From NCBI RefSeq assembly GCF_000208865.1, contig NC_018397.1, forward strand, positions 4,059,748-4,123,747: 64,000 bases of DNA, given 5' to 3'. The DNA is from Neospora caninum Liverpool. Taxonomy: Eukaryota > Apicomplexa > Conoidasida > Eucoccidiorida > Sarcocystidae. This document shows positions 25,901 to 37,500 of this stretch, piece by piece; position 1 is the stretch's first letter, and each line of letters opens with the position of its first letter. A model generated the notes under the pieces. The model was not told where the DNA came from and searched no databases. It saw only the letters and a program-made list of their open reading frames with translations. Position numbers and translations under genes: made by a program.

Positions 25901-27370
25901 CGCAGAAGTCTGCTTTTCTAATTCAAAAAGGGATGTTCTGCTTGTCTATCTTTTTCCGTTCCACAAGCACATCCCCGTAGGAACAGCTTTTGTGTTTTAG
26001 CGTGAAGCTATCTTCGCCTACACGCACACTGGTCTGCCCGAAGGCTGCAGCACGACCTGAACTATCGAAGCGTGACATTCCCTGGAAATTACAGCGGATT
26101 TTCACAGAAAAGCCGTTCTGCGTTTACAGAAACACACAAATTGTCGTGCCGTGCATGCAGAGAAAAAAAGATATCGGAATGACACTGGCATGTCTCGCCG
26201 ACATAGCGCACGCAGCGAAAGAGCGTTCGACTGCGCGCAGAATGAGTCTCCAGGAAAGAGCAGGATATGATGCTTAATGTGTGGTTGCTCTTCATCAGAA
26301 GACATGACGGGTATGCTTTTGGATTTTTATTATGATAACGAATTGAGTCATACTATTAGCTGTCAGGGGATATCCAAGGCGTCTAGAGAGCTCAGGCAAC
26401 AAGGGAAAATGTCCGCGTGCAGTGTGCTGTTTTTCGGGAAAACGTTGCCCTCGTTTCAACCTCCAAACATAAGAAAACGTACTTCTTCGGGAAACAACAA
26501 AGCGAACATGCTTTGCGGTTGCCCTCTACATGGATGCGCATGCAAGTGTCTCCAGCGTAACTGCTTTCGAACAGTAGGTAGATTCTGTTTGACTCGCATC
26601 TCACGATCTCCCGGTGAACCGCGATCGAAGTAATGTTTTATTTTCCTCCTTTCCTCTGTTTCTGCGTCTCTCTCTCTTTTCCATTCATGTCAAAACAAGA
26701 AACACTTCCATTGAAGATCTTCGGTGTTGGGCGAAGGCCCGACGGAGACACAAACGAGGAGACACGCAGAACAGTGCATATATGTGGACGGAAGCAGGCG
26801 AAAGCCACGAGGACGGAGAGAAAGGATGTTAGTTAGACTGTTTGGTATTTTTAGTTGCACATGTTTTCCAGGGCCATCGCGTTTTTCGGAAGGGAAGAGA
26901 CGTCCTCCTTCATTCGTGCATGCCCAAAAATGCGGAAGGCCGCGAAAAACGGGTCGTGACGAAGACGTCTTACAAAACAGAAGGACGGCATTCTCGGGCT
27001 TCCTGTTCTCTCAATGGACTTGCAGTGTACCTACACCTTGCCCGAGGCTTCTTCTTGTGCGGTTCTGGTCTCTGTGGACATTGAACTTTCCCTGAGTCTT
27101 GCCGCGGCGGCTCCGGTGATTGTGTGCTTTAACTGAACGACGGATGGCGTTTCTTTTCCATTGGCATCATGGGGCGAGATGCTACGAATGAAGCTACGTC
27201 TTCCGCGTTACTTTCTGGAAGCAACGGCAAAGTCGATTGATCTCGCAGTGCCTTGACTGTGCACCGAAAGGTTCCCCTCAACCCTCTCGTGAGCTCGACG
27301 TTCCGTCTTCCGCTCCTCCGCACCTCTCGCTTCCGCTCCTCCGCACCTCTCGCTTCCGCTTTTCTCGACA
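22977..27370. other. Gene-poor region between the CBM20 gene and the large helical-repeat gene
   Basis: About 4.4 kb hold no supportable protein-coding gene. The frames are short, lack domains and cannot be joined convincingly by splice sites. It should contain the promoter and leader of the minus-strand CBM20 gene at its left end. The right end (27250-27370) is pyrimidine-rich with a 23-base tandem duplication and forms the leader of the gene starting at 27371. A non-coding RNA gene is possible but nothing shows it directly. Confidence 0.5.
27311..27356. repeat. 23-base tandem duplication just upstream of a start codon
   Basis: Two identical adjacent 23-base pyrimidine-rich units (27311-27333 and 27334-27356, each starting CGCTCCTCCGCACC) end 14 bases before the ATG at 27371. 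It looks like a recent slippage duplication in the 5' leader. Confidence 0.85.
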
Positions 27371-30300
27371 ATGTACATCCGAAAGCGTTTACGCCTTCTC
27401 GCCCCTGACATTTCTACGTTTTCCCAACCTCTTCATTCGCCGCTCTCTGTACTGCCCTCGCGACAGTATGGAGTGACGCTGTGTTTGATCTCCTCGCGCC
27501 TTCCGGATGCAAAGGCATCCACTCACTGCGCGTTGTCGAGGCATCGTGGACCGTTGGAGGGAGCGCGTGCAAAAAGTTCAGACAAGTCACAACGCCATGC
27601 TGAGACTGTCAGGTCTTCCTCCCGCTCGCTCCGTGAGGCACGGAGAGGAGACACCGCAAGAAAAGACCCAGTGCCGGGTTGCGCGCCCGAGGGACAAATT
27701 GCACCACCGACGCGCTGCTCGAGTCAGGGGAGAGACAACCCCAAAGGAGAAGAGAAAAACGACCATGGACGCGTTTCACCTGGTCACCAGTCCGATCTGT
27801 GGGAAGAGAGGCGGGGCACGCTTCACACACAGAGGCGCCAAGGGGCCGAACCGCGTCCGGCGTTCTCTTTTCTTCCTTTCTCGCCGGCGCGCGCGTCGCC
27901 CATTCCGCTTTCTTCTCGAGCTCCGTTTTCTTCATCGGCACCCTCAACTCCTGCAGTTCGCCCGCGTCCACGGTCCCGCGGCGATACGCCGCCCCGCCTG
28001 GCGATGCCCCGCCCCTCCCCAGAGCGCGACGAAAGGCTCGTCTTCGCAGAAGGGACTCGTGACCCCAGCGCCCACGGAGGGGTGTATGGACGCCAGAGCG
28101 AACGCGAGGAAGAACGCTGGAACGCCAGAGGCAACGGGGCCGTGGCCGCCAAACGGCTGGAGCGAAGAGAAAATAGCGCACCGCGAAGTGAAACGTGGCG
28201 TCGAATGCACCACGAGACAGGGGGTTTGGAGGGGCGAGGCCTGTCTGAGAGCGAGAAGAACAGCCCTTCCGATCACGGATGGAGATGCCGGCTTTCGACA
28301 CGCTCCTTTCCGACTGGGGACAGGCAGCCGCGCGTCTCAAAATCGCGGCCCTCGCCCAGTTCGGCTTCTTCTTCCACGTTGTCGTCGCGCGACTCAGCGT
28401 CTCCTTCCGCCTCAGTCGAGAGGGTGCTGGACCAACTCGAAGGCCTGCAAAGCCGCGCAGCCGGGCACCGAGGCCAGATTGGCCGTCGCCCTACGTCGCC
28501 TGCGGATTCGTCTCGGGGCGAGTTCGTGAAGCTTTCCGGCCGGGATTTGGAGGAGATTTGTGCCTGTCTTCTCGTGCACGTGAGGCTCATGGATTTCGAT
28601 CAGCTCGCGCGCATGTGCACTTCCCTTGCTTCTCTGATGAGAACAACTCCGCAGCACTCCGCGACTCGTCTCTTTCCTTCGTCGTCTCTGGAACCCTACG
28701 CGCATCTCCTTGCTCCCCAGTCGCTGTCTCCCTCGTCGCCTCTGTTTGCTTCGTCTCCTCTTTCCTCTTCTCCACCATCCTCTGTCACCTCGCTTCCTGA
28801 GCTGCCTTCCCGTCTGTTTCCCTGTGCACAATCCAACCACGACGGTTCGTCCGCGCCTCCTGGGACTTTTGAGAGGGTACCCTGCGATGGAAAAAACAAG
28901 GAATTCCTGCAGATGCTTCGCCGACTGCCGGAAGAATCGTCGACGTGCGTGCAACTCCTTCGTCTCGCATGCACCGCGGCTATCTCTCTTCTGCGGCCAT
29001 CTGCGGCCTCTGCTTCTCCTCCAAGTCTAGAGAGAGCCCACGTGCAGCTTTCGTCTGTGCTGCGGCTCCTCCACGTTGTTCTTCGCGACCTGTCGCTCTC
29101 TTCCCCGCTCCTCTTTCGACGGGCCGCCGCCTACCTCGCTGACGACGTCGTCCTCGTGGAGAAGGCGTACCCTCGCGACTGCGCTCGGCTTCTGCATCTG
29201 TTTATGAAACACGAGGTTCTGCTGGCGAGCCGGAACCGACACGCTGGGGCCTTTTCCTCTCAGGCAAAGCTCGTGCTCACGCCGCCCGCGCCGCCCGCGC
29301 GCCCCAGCGTAGCCATCCGAGACAAGAACCAGAGACTAGACGTCACCTCGTCGGGGTTCGCGATCGGTGCGGGGACCGCGGCGTCGCGTCCCCCGCGGCC
29401 GCAGTCGCTGGCCTCTCCGGAGGCTTCGGGTCTCCGGTTTGGCTGCTTGAGCTTCGAACAGGCGCTGACGCTCCCACTGTTTCCCCTCGAGGGATCCCCG
29501 CTCTCTTCCCCATGCGTGATGCGACTCTTTCGGCGACTGGCGGCTCGCCTCTCGCTGCTGCAGCAAAGGCACTCGGCGGTCTTCAAGGGTCGACGCGCCG
29601 TAGAGGAGCAGTGGAACCAGATCCAGTTGAGAAAAGAGGCTCTTCTGGCGACGGCGGAAAACGCGCGAGGGCGCAGAGAACACGAGCAAGGTCGACCTCT
29701 CCAGGCGCCAAAGACAGCGGCGGAAGAGGCGCTTGGTAGACGGGGCGAGACAGCCCAACAAGGCGTCGGAGACACACGAGCGGAGGAAACCAAACGAAAC
29801 GTGGGGGACGAAGCGGAGAGAATGTGGAGCGAGATAGAAGAGGAGGAACGACGCATTTCAAGACTCGCAGAAGACTGCGGAAAAGACAATCTCCTATTCC
29901 TGAATGGCCAAGATCTGTCGATGATTCTTGACGCATTCATCAAAATGCGCCTCATCGACGTGCGCTTGTACACCCTGCTGATCACGTCTTCACTTCGTAA
30001 CCTCGTGCTCAGCTCTCGCAGCCCTGCGCGTCTGCCTTCTCTGGCTACTGCGTCTCTCGCGTCGCGGGAGTCTCTGGCGCGTGAAGAGAAAGATCGACAG
30101 TGCACCGGGAGAGACGTGGCGGCTCTGTATGGACATTTGGTAGCTCTCCTGAAGCTGCTGGAGGAGGCGCACACCCACGCGTTGCCGGCGACTTTCGATT
30201 CGTCTCAGGCTCCAGGCGTGAACCCGTTGTCTCCCGCTGCTCGGCAGCCGGAGTCCTCCTCGGCGCCCTCGCCTCCGCCGCCATCGTTTGCCGCTTTGCG

Positions 30301-31552
30301 TTCGCCGCCTGCTTTCGCGCCCTCATCTACAGCCTCTCTCGGGCCGGACCACGCTGCGTCTGCGTCTCCAAGCTCAGCAGCGCCGCACGGCGCGCCGCCC
30401 GGCGCGCCGCCCTGGGTGTCGACTCTGTCTGCATTGGCAAGCCGCGCGCTGCCTTTTCTGGTTCGAGACTTTCCGCAGGCTCTCCGGCGGGAGAAACTGA
30501 CGAGTCTCCACCCTCACAGTCTCGTTGCTCTCGTCCACGGAAGCTGCGAGCTGTGCCGCTTTTCGGCCCGTCTGTCTGCGGAGGAGTTTGGCGTCGTTGT
30601 CGCGCTCTTGGCCGGCGGGAAGGAGCCGGCGCTGCGCGCGACGGGAGACCAGAGCGAGGCTGGGCGAAGCCGGAAAGAGGACGGGAGCGACAGACTCGCG
30701 GCTGTCGATCGCGCTCTTGGAGGGAAGAAAGAAGCAAGAGGGGAATGGGGGCGGATGCTCAAGGCATGCCACGAGAGGATCCTCAGTTCTGCCTTCCAAT
30801 TCGAACCTTCGCATATCTCTGTCCTCCTCGCAGCTTACGCGAATCTCCACATCTCGCCGTCGCTTCCCGTTTCCTCGCCGCCGCCTTCGCTGGACCCGCC
30901 CCTCGACTCCGACAAGTGGCGAGAGGAAGGAAGGACCGAGCAGCGACAGCGGGAAGAAGAGAGTATCTGTTTAACGGATTTGTTAGTCTCTCGATCCTTC
31001 ACGGAACGGGTCGTGGACGTTCTGCCCAAGTTCATCGTCCCTCACCACTGCGCGACTTCCCTGCGAGCGCTCTCGCTCTACCTCGCGGGCAGCGCGGCGA
31101 ATTCGTCCACCTCACCTTTGCCTCCTCGAGTCTTGGCTTCGCTTTCTTCCCAATCTTCTCTGGCTGCTCATCGTTTTGAAGATTTGCGACGACGAGCGCC
31201 GGTGGGAGAGACCGGAGACGGGGCCGCAAGCGAGGCGATGGAGGAACCGTGTGAGCCTACCCAAGAGGCCTTGCGAAATGCAGCCAAGCTCTTTCAGGTG
31301 CGAGCCTTGCACATGCACTTCAAACCGGCAGACACATATAAAACCTTGAACGGATATATACATATATTTATCCATATCTATCTATCTATCTGTCTACCTA
31401 TGATTATCTATGCGCTTAGAAACTGTACTGCCGCCACGTGACAGTCGAAGGAGATACATTTCTGCACTTGTGGAAGTGTATATACATCTTGATTATATAC
31501 ATATGCAAATATGTATTTACGTGCACGTGGAGTTGTATGTCCTCAATTTCGG

Positions 31553-31596
<44 letters not shown>

Positions 31597-34500
31597 GTGT
31601 GTGTCTGTAGGGGGATTGGGAAAATTCTGTTTGTGTAACCAGGCATACGCGGGCGCTTTGGATGTGGACACACGTGCGTGTCGCTTTCTCTCCACATTCA
31701 GCTCCGCGATGCTCCGGCGTTATGCCTCTCCTTTTTCCTGCGTACGTGTCGGTGGGTGCGCGTGTCTCCTCTTCGCCTCTCAGGCCTTGCTCGGAAGGAT
31801 CCTGGAGACGGACAGTCTGTGGCAGAACGGCTGGGCCGGAAAGGAAATCGTAACTGTAGCTGGGGCTGTGGCGCGTGCAGCCCCGGCTTTGCTCTCTCTC
31901 TCTTCGGCCTCGGCTGCTTCACCTTCGCCGTCGGCTCCTCTTCGTTTGTCTCCTTCCTCTAGCTTTCCGTCTCCTTCACCTTGTCTTCTTCCGGCTTCCG
32001 ACTCCACGAGTAGCACCGCCGACTCGCCGTTGGTTCCCGTCGAGCGTCCGCGAGAGCTTGCGGGCACAGAGTGGGGGGAAGGGGAAGACTGCGAGAGTTG
32101 TTTCTTGGATCGAGAAGGCGAAGACGACGACGACGGATTTGGACTCGTCCACGCGACATTGCCCAGCGAGAAAGCGAACGAAGCACTGCACGAGCGCACA
32201 GGGCGCGATGTGGCCTCGGCGCCGCCTTCTCAGGTCTGCGTCGCTTCGTCTCTGACTCTCCTTCCGTCGTCTGGGTCAGTCCCCGCGCTCTCGCGTTCCA
32301 GTCTCGACTCTTTGCAGCGTCCAGCGCTGGACACGCCAGTAGCAAAGTCGCCACCTTGCCTGGTGTCTCTCTTCTTCTCCTCACTCTGTTCCTTCCTCCT
32401 CAACCTGAAGCTTCGCAGGTCTCCATTCGCTGCGGAAGGCACTGCGAGCGGGCCGTCGCACCTGATCTCCCCGCCACGTGCTTCCTCGCAAGGTGAACCT
32501 TTCCAAAACGCCTCGCCCTTTTCGCGAGAAGGTTTGTCTCCTCGCGTGTCGTCAGTTTTCCCGGCGGAGGGGCGTTCTCCCGGAGCTGTGCCGCTCTCTC
32601 TTTCGACGAGGAAATTGGAAGAGATTTGCGCGTCTCCGCACCTCCTCGTTATGTTGATGGATTCGATTGTCTCGGTGGCGACTACCCTCCACGACTGCAG
32701 CCTGGCTCTTGAGAGAAGAAAACGGCCTTTCACTGGAAGCACAACGTCACGCGGAACCGCAGATGCAACGTGCACGGCGCGAACAGACAGCGAAGGGGAA
32801 GAAACGCGAGAGGACGTGCAAGAGGACATCTGTTTCGGAGAGGGGAGCGGGAGACAGGAGCGTGTGTGGGCTTCGTTCGCAACACCAAACGATTTGAAGG
32901 CGTTCCTGGAGAGAGGCGACGCGGCACATCGAGACTTGCTCCTCCTTCTGCAGGTAAACGCTCAAGTTTCTTTGTCTCGGACACGAAAAATCCCGGAACA
33001 TGAACACGCGACTGAATGACCGAGAAACGGCGAAAGAAGAAAGTGGAAGAAAGTGGAGGAAAGAGGAAGAAAGAGGAAGAGAAACGACCAGTGCCCAAAG
33101 ACGGATCGAGAGACTTAACAGGTTAACGGGATACGCGGAGAGGGACAGAGTGAGAAGCGCAAACCGCGACAGAGGGTGCGCCCGAGAACGGAGAGGCTGC
33201 CAGGAATGCGATCGAAGGATCCTCCCGAGGCGCGACGAACGGACGAGAACAGAAACAGGGGAAGGGGACGGAGGAACGAGGTTGGGAGGCTGTGAAGCAA
33301 CGAGCTGGGGAAGGCACAATTGCTTTGAAGGAAAACGCGACTTTCAAAAGCGAAGGCGAAAATGGCATATGTCAGGCGTGTCCTTCTCCCTCTTTGTCTT
33401 TCTCTCTCTTTGTCCTGTTCTTGTAGGTCTGTGGCCACGTGCTCGCGTCCCGACATGGACCGGATTTATCTCTGCTTGACATTGCGACTTTGTCGCATGC
33501 CTTTTTGAAGGCTCCGGCGCTATTGAGTGTTTTCTGCCTTCCTCCAGCTCTCGTGGAGCCTCCCGTATCCAGTACGACAGCCCGCCTGTTACCTTCGGCC
33601 CGTTCCTCGCAGGCGTTGTTGTCTCTCTCCTCATCTCCTTCAGTTGCCTCTCCTAACCCTTCGGTGTCTTCCTCTGTCCCCGCCTCGGCTTCTGCTTCTT
33701 CCCCGTTCCTTCCGTCTTTGTCTCCTTCGGCAAACGCGCAGGCATCGCCACGCTGCTCGCAACAGAGGAACGGGACCAGCCCGCACCCGGTTCTTCTTTC
33801 CCTGGTCCTTTCGTTTCTTTCCCGAAACGGAGACGGAGACCGTGCCGTGGCGTCGCCGCTCGCCGGCGCGTCTCCGCAAAGTTCCTTCGGCTCAAGGAGA
33901 CATCGAATGTCCGTCGCAGTCGCTCTGCTGGCGACCTTTGCAAAGGCGGCGACGGTGGCGGAGCCGAGTCTCGAGGCGAGTCTCAGAGAACCGCCTACGC
34001 GGAGACAGGCGGACGCCGCGCGAGCCTGCGTCAAAGAACATGCGCCGCGAAACGGGGGGCGAAGAGACACCAAAGAGCGCTTGCCGAGCGAGACTGAGAT
34101 GCGCGGCGCAGACCCAGCGAGAAGGACAACCGTCGCTGCAACCGACAGAGAGCGGGGCGATGGAGGGGGAGAGGAAAGACCAGGCGAGGAAGGAACCTCG
34201 GAAAGAGAGGTGACGAGGTTCTGCGGAGAACGTCGAGTTGTCTGCCGACCCAGCAGCGCCGATTCGTCCGTATATCGGACGATGCTCGCACACCCAAGAA
34301 CCTGCGAGTTCGTGCGAGAAACGTCGCACTTGATTCGAAAAGAGTCCGAGGACTTGGCGGCGACGCTTCGATCGGTCGCGTTGCCACGGGACTCCCACGA
34401 AGCTGGAAGCAGAAAACGGTGTTCTAGTGCCACGTCGACTTTCTCGGCTTCTTTAACGGTCCTCGCCACTCTCGTCCAGCAAGGATCCCTCGCGGCGTCT

Positions 34501-37500
34501 CGCGCTCTCACGTCTCTTCTTTTGCCGCGTTTTCTCCCCGCTTGGCCTTCGTCGAGTGGTTTCGCATCTTCGGCCTCAGCAGCCCCTGCATCGAGGCCGC
34601 TCGCCCAGGGAGTCGACGAGGCGCCTGGCTGTGGAGCCAGAGGCGAAGGCAACTGTGAAGAAGCACAAGAGAGAAGCAAGGGAAACGGGGGGGGAGAGAG
34701 GCAGAGAAACTACGAGGCACACGGCGTGGTGCACGACTACGTTTCCCTCTTGCTCGCCCTGGAAGACCTCAGCGCCGTGCTTCTCGAGTGCAATGCGGCG
34801 CTCTTGGGAAGAACGTCCCGTCCGGTTGCAAAAACGGCGGAAGAGTCGGATTTAAGCCCGTTAAGCGCGTCGAAAACGGATCCGTCCCAATCGCGCGAAA
34901 CGCCACACCAAGGCCTCCATGAACATCCGTTTGCTCATTCGCGGGAGGCTTCCTCTTCCCATCCTATGTCTTCCTCCTCTCTTGTTTCTTCCTCCTCTCT
35001 TGCTTCTTCTTCCTCTCTTGCGTCTTCTTCCTCTCTTGTATCTTCTTCTTCTCTTGCTTCTTCTTCCTCTGTTGCTTCTTCTTCCGCTCTTGCTTCTTCT
35101 TCGCCGTCTGCTGTGTCTGTTGCCCGCGCCCCGTCGCCTTCTTCCGGGGCGTTTTGTTCCCCTTCGAGCGGAGGCAAAGCGCTCGACATCTCTGCGCCCC
35201 ACGCGCCGCAGGCGATGTGCGAGCGGTTGATTGACATGATGCTCGGTTTGGAGAGCCTGTTGCTCCTCGCGCGGCACGCGATGCTCACGAGGAAGATCCG
35301 CGTCGAGCGGCCGGGATTGGGAGAGATGAACTCCACCCAGCGCGGCGAGGAGACAGCGGGGCCCGAGAGCGAAGCGATCGGGCGAAGGCGCCCTGCCGTT
35401 CGCGTGGAAGCCAGCGCGCGGGAGATCATGGACGCCCAGCGCATGCGCCGCAGAGAAAAAGAGAAGCGCAATGTTGAGACGGGGGAGTCGAGGCGAAGCG
35501 CCGTCTCGGAGGAAGACGAAGGTGGAGACGCGATGGCGCGAGAGAGAGCAAGTGCGGCGGAAGCTGCAGGTGCTGTCGATTTCCTTCCTCGTGAGTCGAA
35601 GGCTTTCGAGGACTTCTACGAGACCCGAATCGAGAAGCTGCTCGGTGAAGCAGCCAACCAGGTAGGCAGGATACCCGGAGGATGGACGAGGGAACAATGG
35701 TGGAGAGAGGAGAGACACAGACCTCAGCCGGTTCTGCTCACTCGTCGAGGATCGAGGACAGGGTAATCGAGAACGCGCAAGAAGACAACAGGAAAGAGAG
35801 AGGAAGACGTATGACGGAGCCGTACAGTTGAGAAGGCCTCTTGCGTCTTTTCGAGATCGCCTCTTGCGTCTTTTCGAGATCAACGAACGGCGCGTGGCTC
35901 CTTTTGTCACCTTCACACAGTGACCTTAAAGAGAGAGTTTTTGTGTGTCTGTGGATGGGGAGCCTGCGCGCTTCCCAAGAAACCGCTCCCTTTTCCTTCA
36001 GCTGGGTCTCAGTCGTCCCTCTGTCCCAGCTCATACGGTGGCGGCAGCGGAGCCTGTGTGCGTCCGCACGTTTCTCAAAAACGCTTTTCAGGCTCTTTCC
36101 ACTTTTGTCGCAGTCGCACCTAGGAGCGCCGTGAATCTTAGTGCCTCTGAAACAGTTTCTGCCTCTGCTCGAGCGCCCGTTTCGGCTTCCCGGTCGGCGC
36201 CTCAGGCTGCACTCTATAAGGTCTGAGGAGGCGGATGGGCCGGCCTAAAATCGGTTTGCCAGAAACGCCCCGGAAAGACTTCATGTCGCTACGGGATCTG
36301 TCGACGTGACACGTCTGCGTGGTGGATTCGCATTCTCCCTATACATTGACATGTCTTACTTGATGCCAGGAATGATGTCCAAAAATATATATATATATAC
36401 ATATATATAGGTATATATATATATAGTTATATATATATATATATATATAGTTATATATATAGTTATATATGGATAGGTAGATTGAAACGTGCAGCCGTAT
36501 GCCGACGCTCGACCAATAAGGTGTTGTGTCTTTTTTTGTGGATGTTTTGGCATGTGTCAGTGTGTGGACTGCGTGGTCCCCACTGCGTGTTTTTGTGTCT
36601 CTCTTTCTTTCTTCTAGCTTGAGAACCTTCTGCTGCTCTCCGCGCATGCGAGTCGCGAGACAGCCTGCGAACAAGAGAGGGCGAGGAAGAAAGGAGACGC
36701 GCGGCACAGCGAGACACAGCCGAGGACGACGCAAGGCGAGGACTTCCTCTTCTCTCCCATCCGGTCGTCACGTCTCGGTCTCTGTTTGCGAGTTCTTGAT
36801 ACGGGCCGTAAGGCAAACACACGCACAGACAGTCGTTCCTGATTCCACGAACGAACAGGAATATTCAAGCATTCCGTGTGTCTTCGACTGTCCGTCCGTT
36901 TGTGTGTATCGGTGTCGACTGATCCCCCGTCGAGCTTCGACGCAGGATCAGTCGTAACGTCCGAAAAGTGGAGCAGAATGCGCCGGAAGGATTTATGGCC
37001 TTCGTTTGCATGCGTTAACGGAGCTGTTCGTCCGCTGGGTCGCCCGTTTGCTGACCACGTTGGGGCCGTGTCTGGTGAATCTCAGGACTGTCACAGAAAT
37101 CCCTGCGTTGTAACCTTTCTGGGTGATTTCGCGGCCCATGCGTTCGGCCCGTGGCCTATCCATCTGTTTTTTGGCTCGCCGTTTAGCCTGTCGACTGCGG
37201 AACACAAATTCGTCTTGTGTTTAGGAGGCCTCACAGCGTTGCGCTCGACGTTCTTCTGTCTCGTCCTCTCGCGAAACGTTTTCCTCCCTGCAGGTTTCCG
37301 CCAAACTCTCCTTCTTCCGGCCCTTCGCGATCATCTGCTCCGCCGCGCACTCGCTACCCTGGGCCCCGGTCCCCTTCGAGGACGACACGCGCCTGCCTCC
37401 GTCCCTTCACCGCCCTCGCCTCGTCCACGCGCCTCCACCGCAGACCAGGCGCGTCGGCCTTCTTCCCGTTCGCCACGCGCGCCTGCGTCTTTCTCTCCTT

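Noticed and set aside
27609..28340. Long minus-strand open frame (243 codons) opposite exon 1 of the helical-repeat gene
   Set aside because: It mirrors a GC-rich coding exon, has no domain, and the plus strand has the spliced, in-phase gene. It is a shadow.
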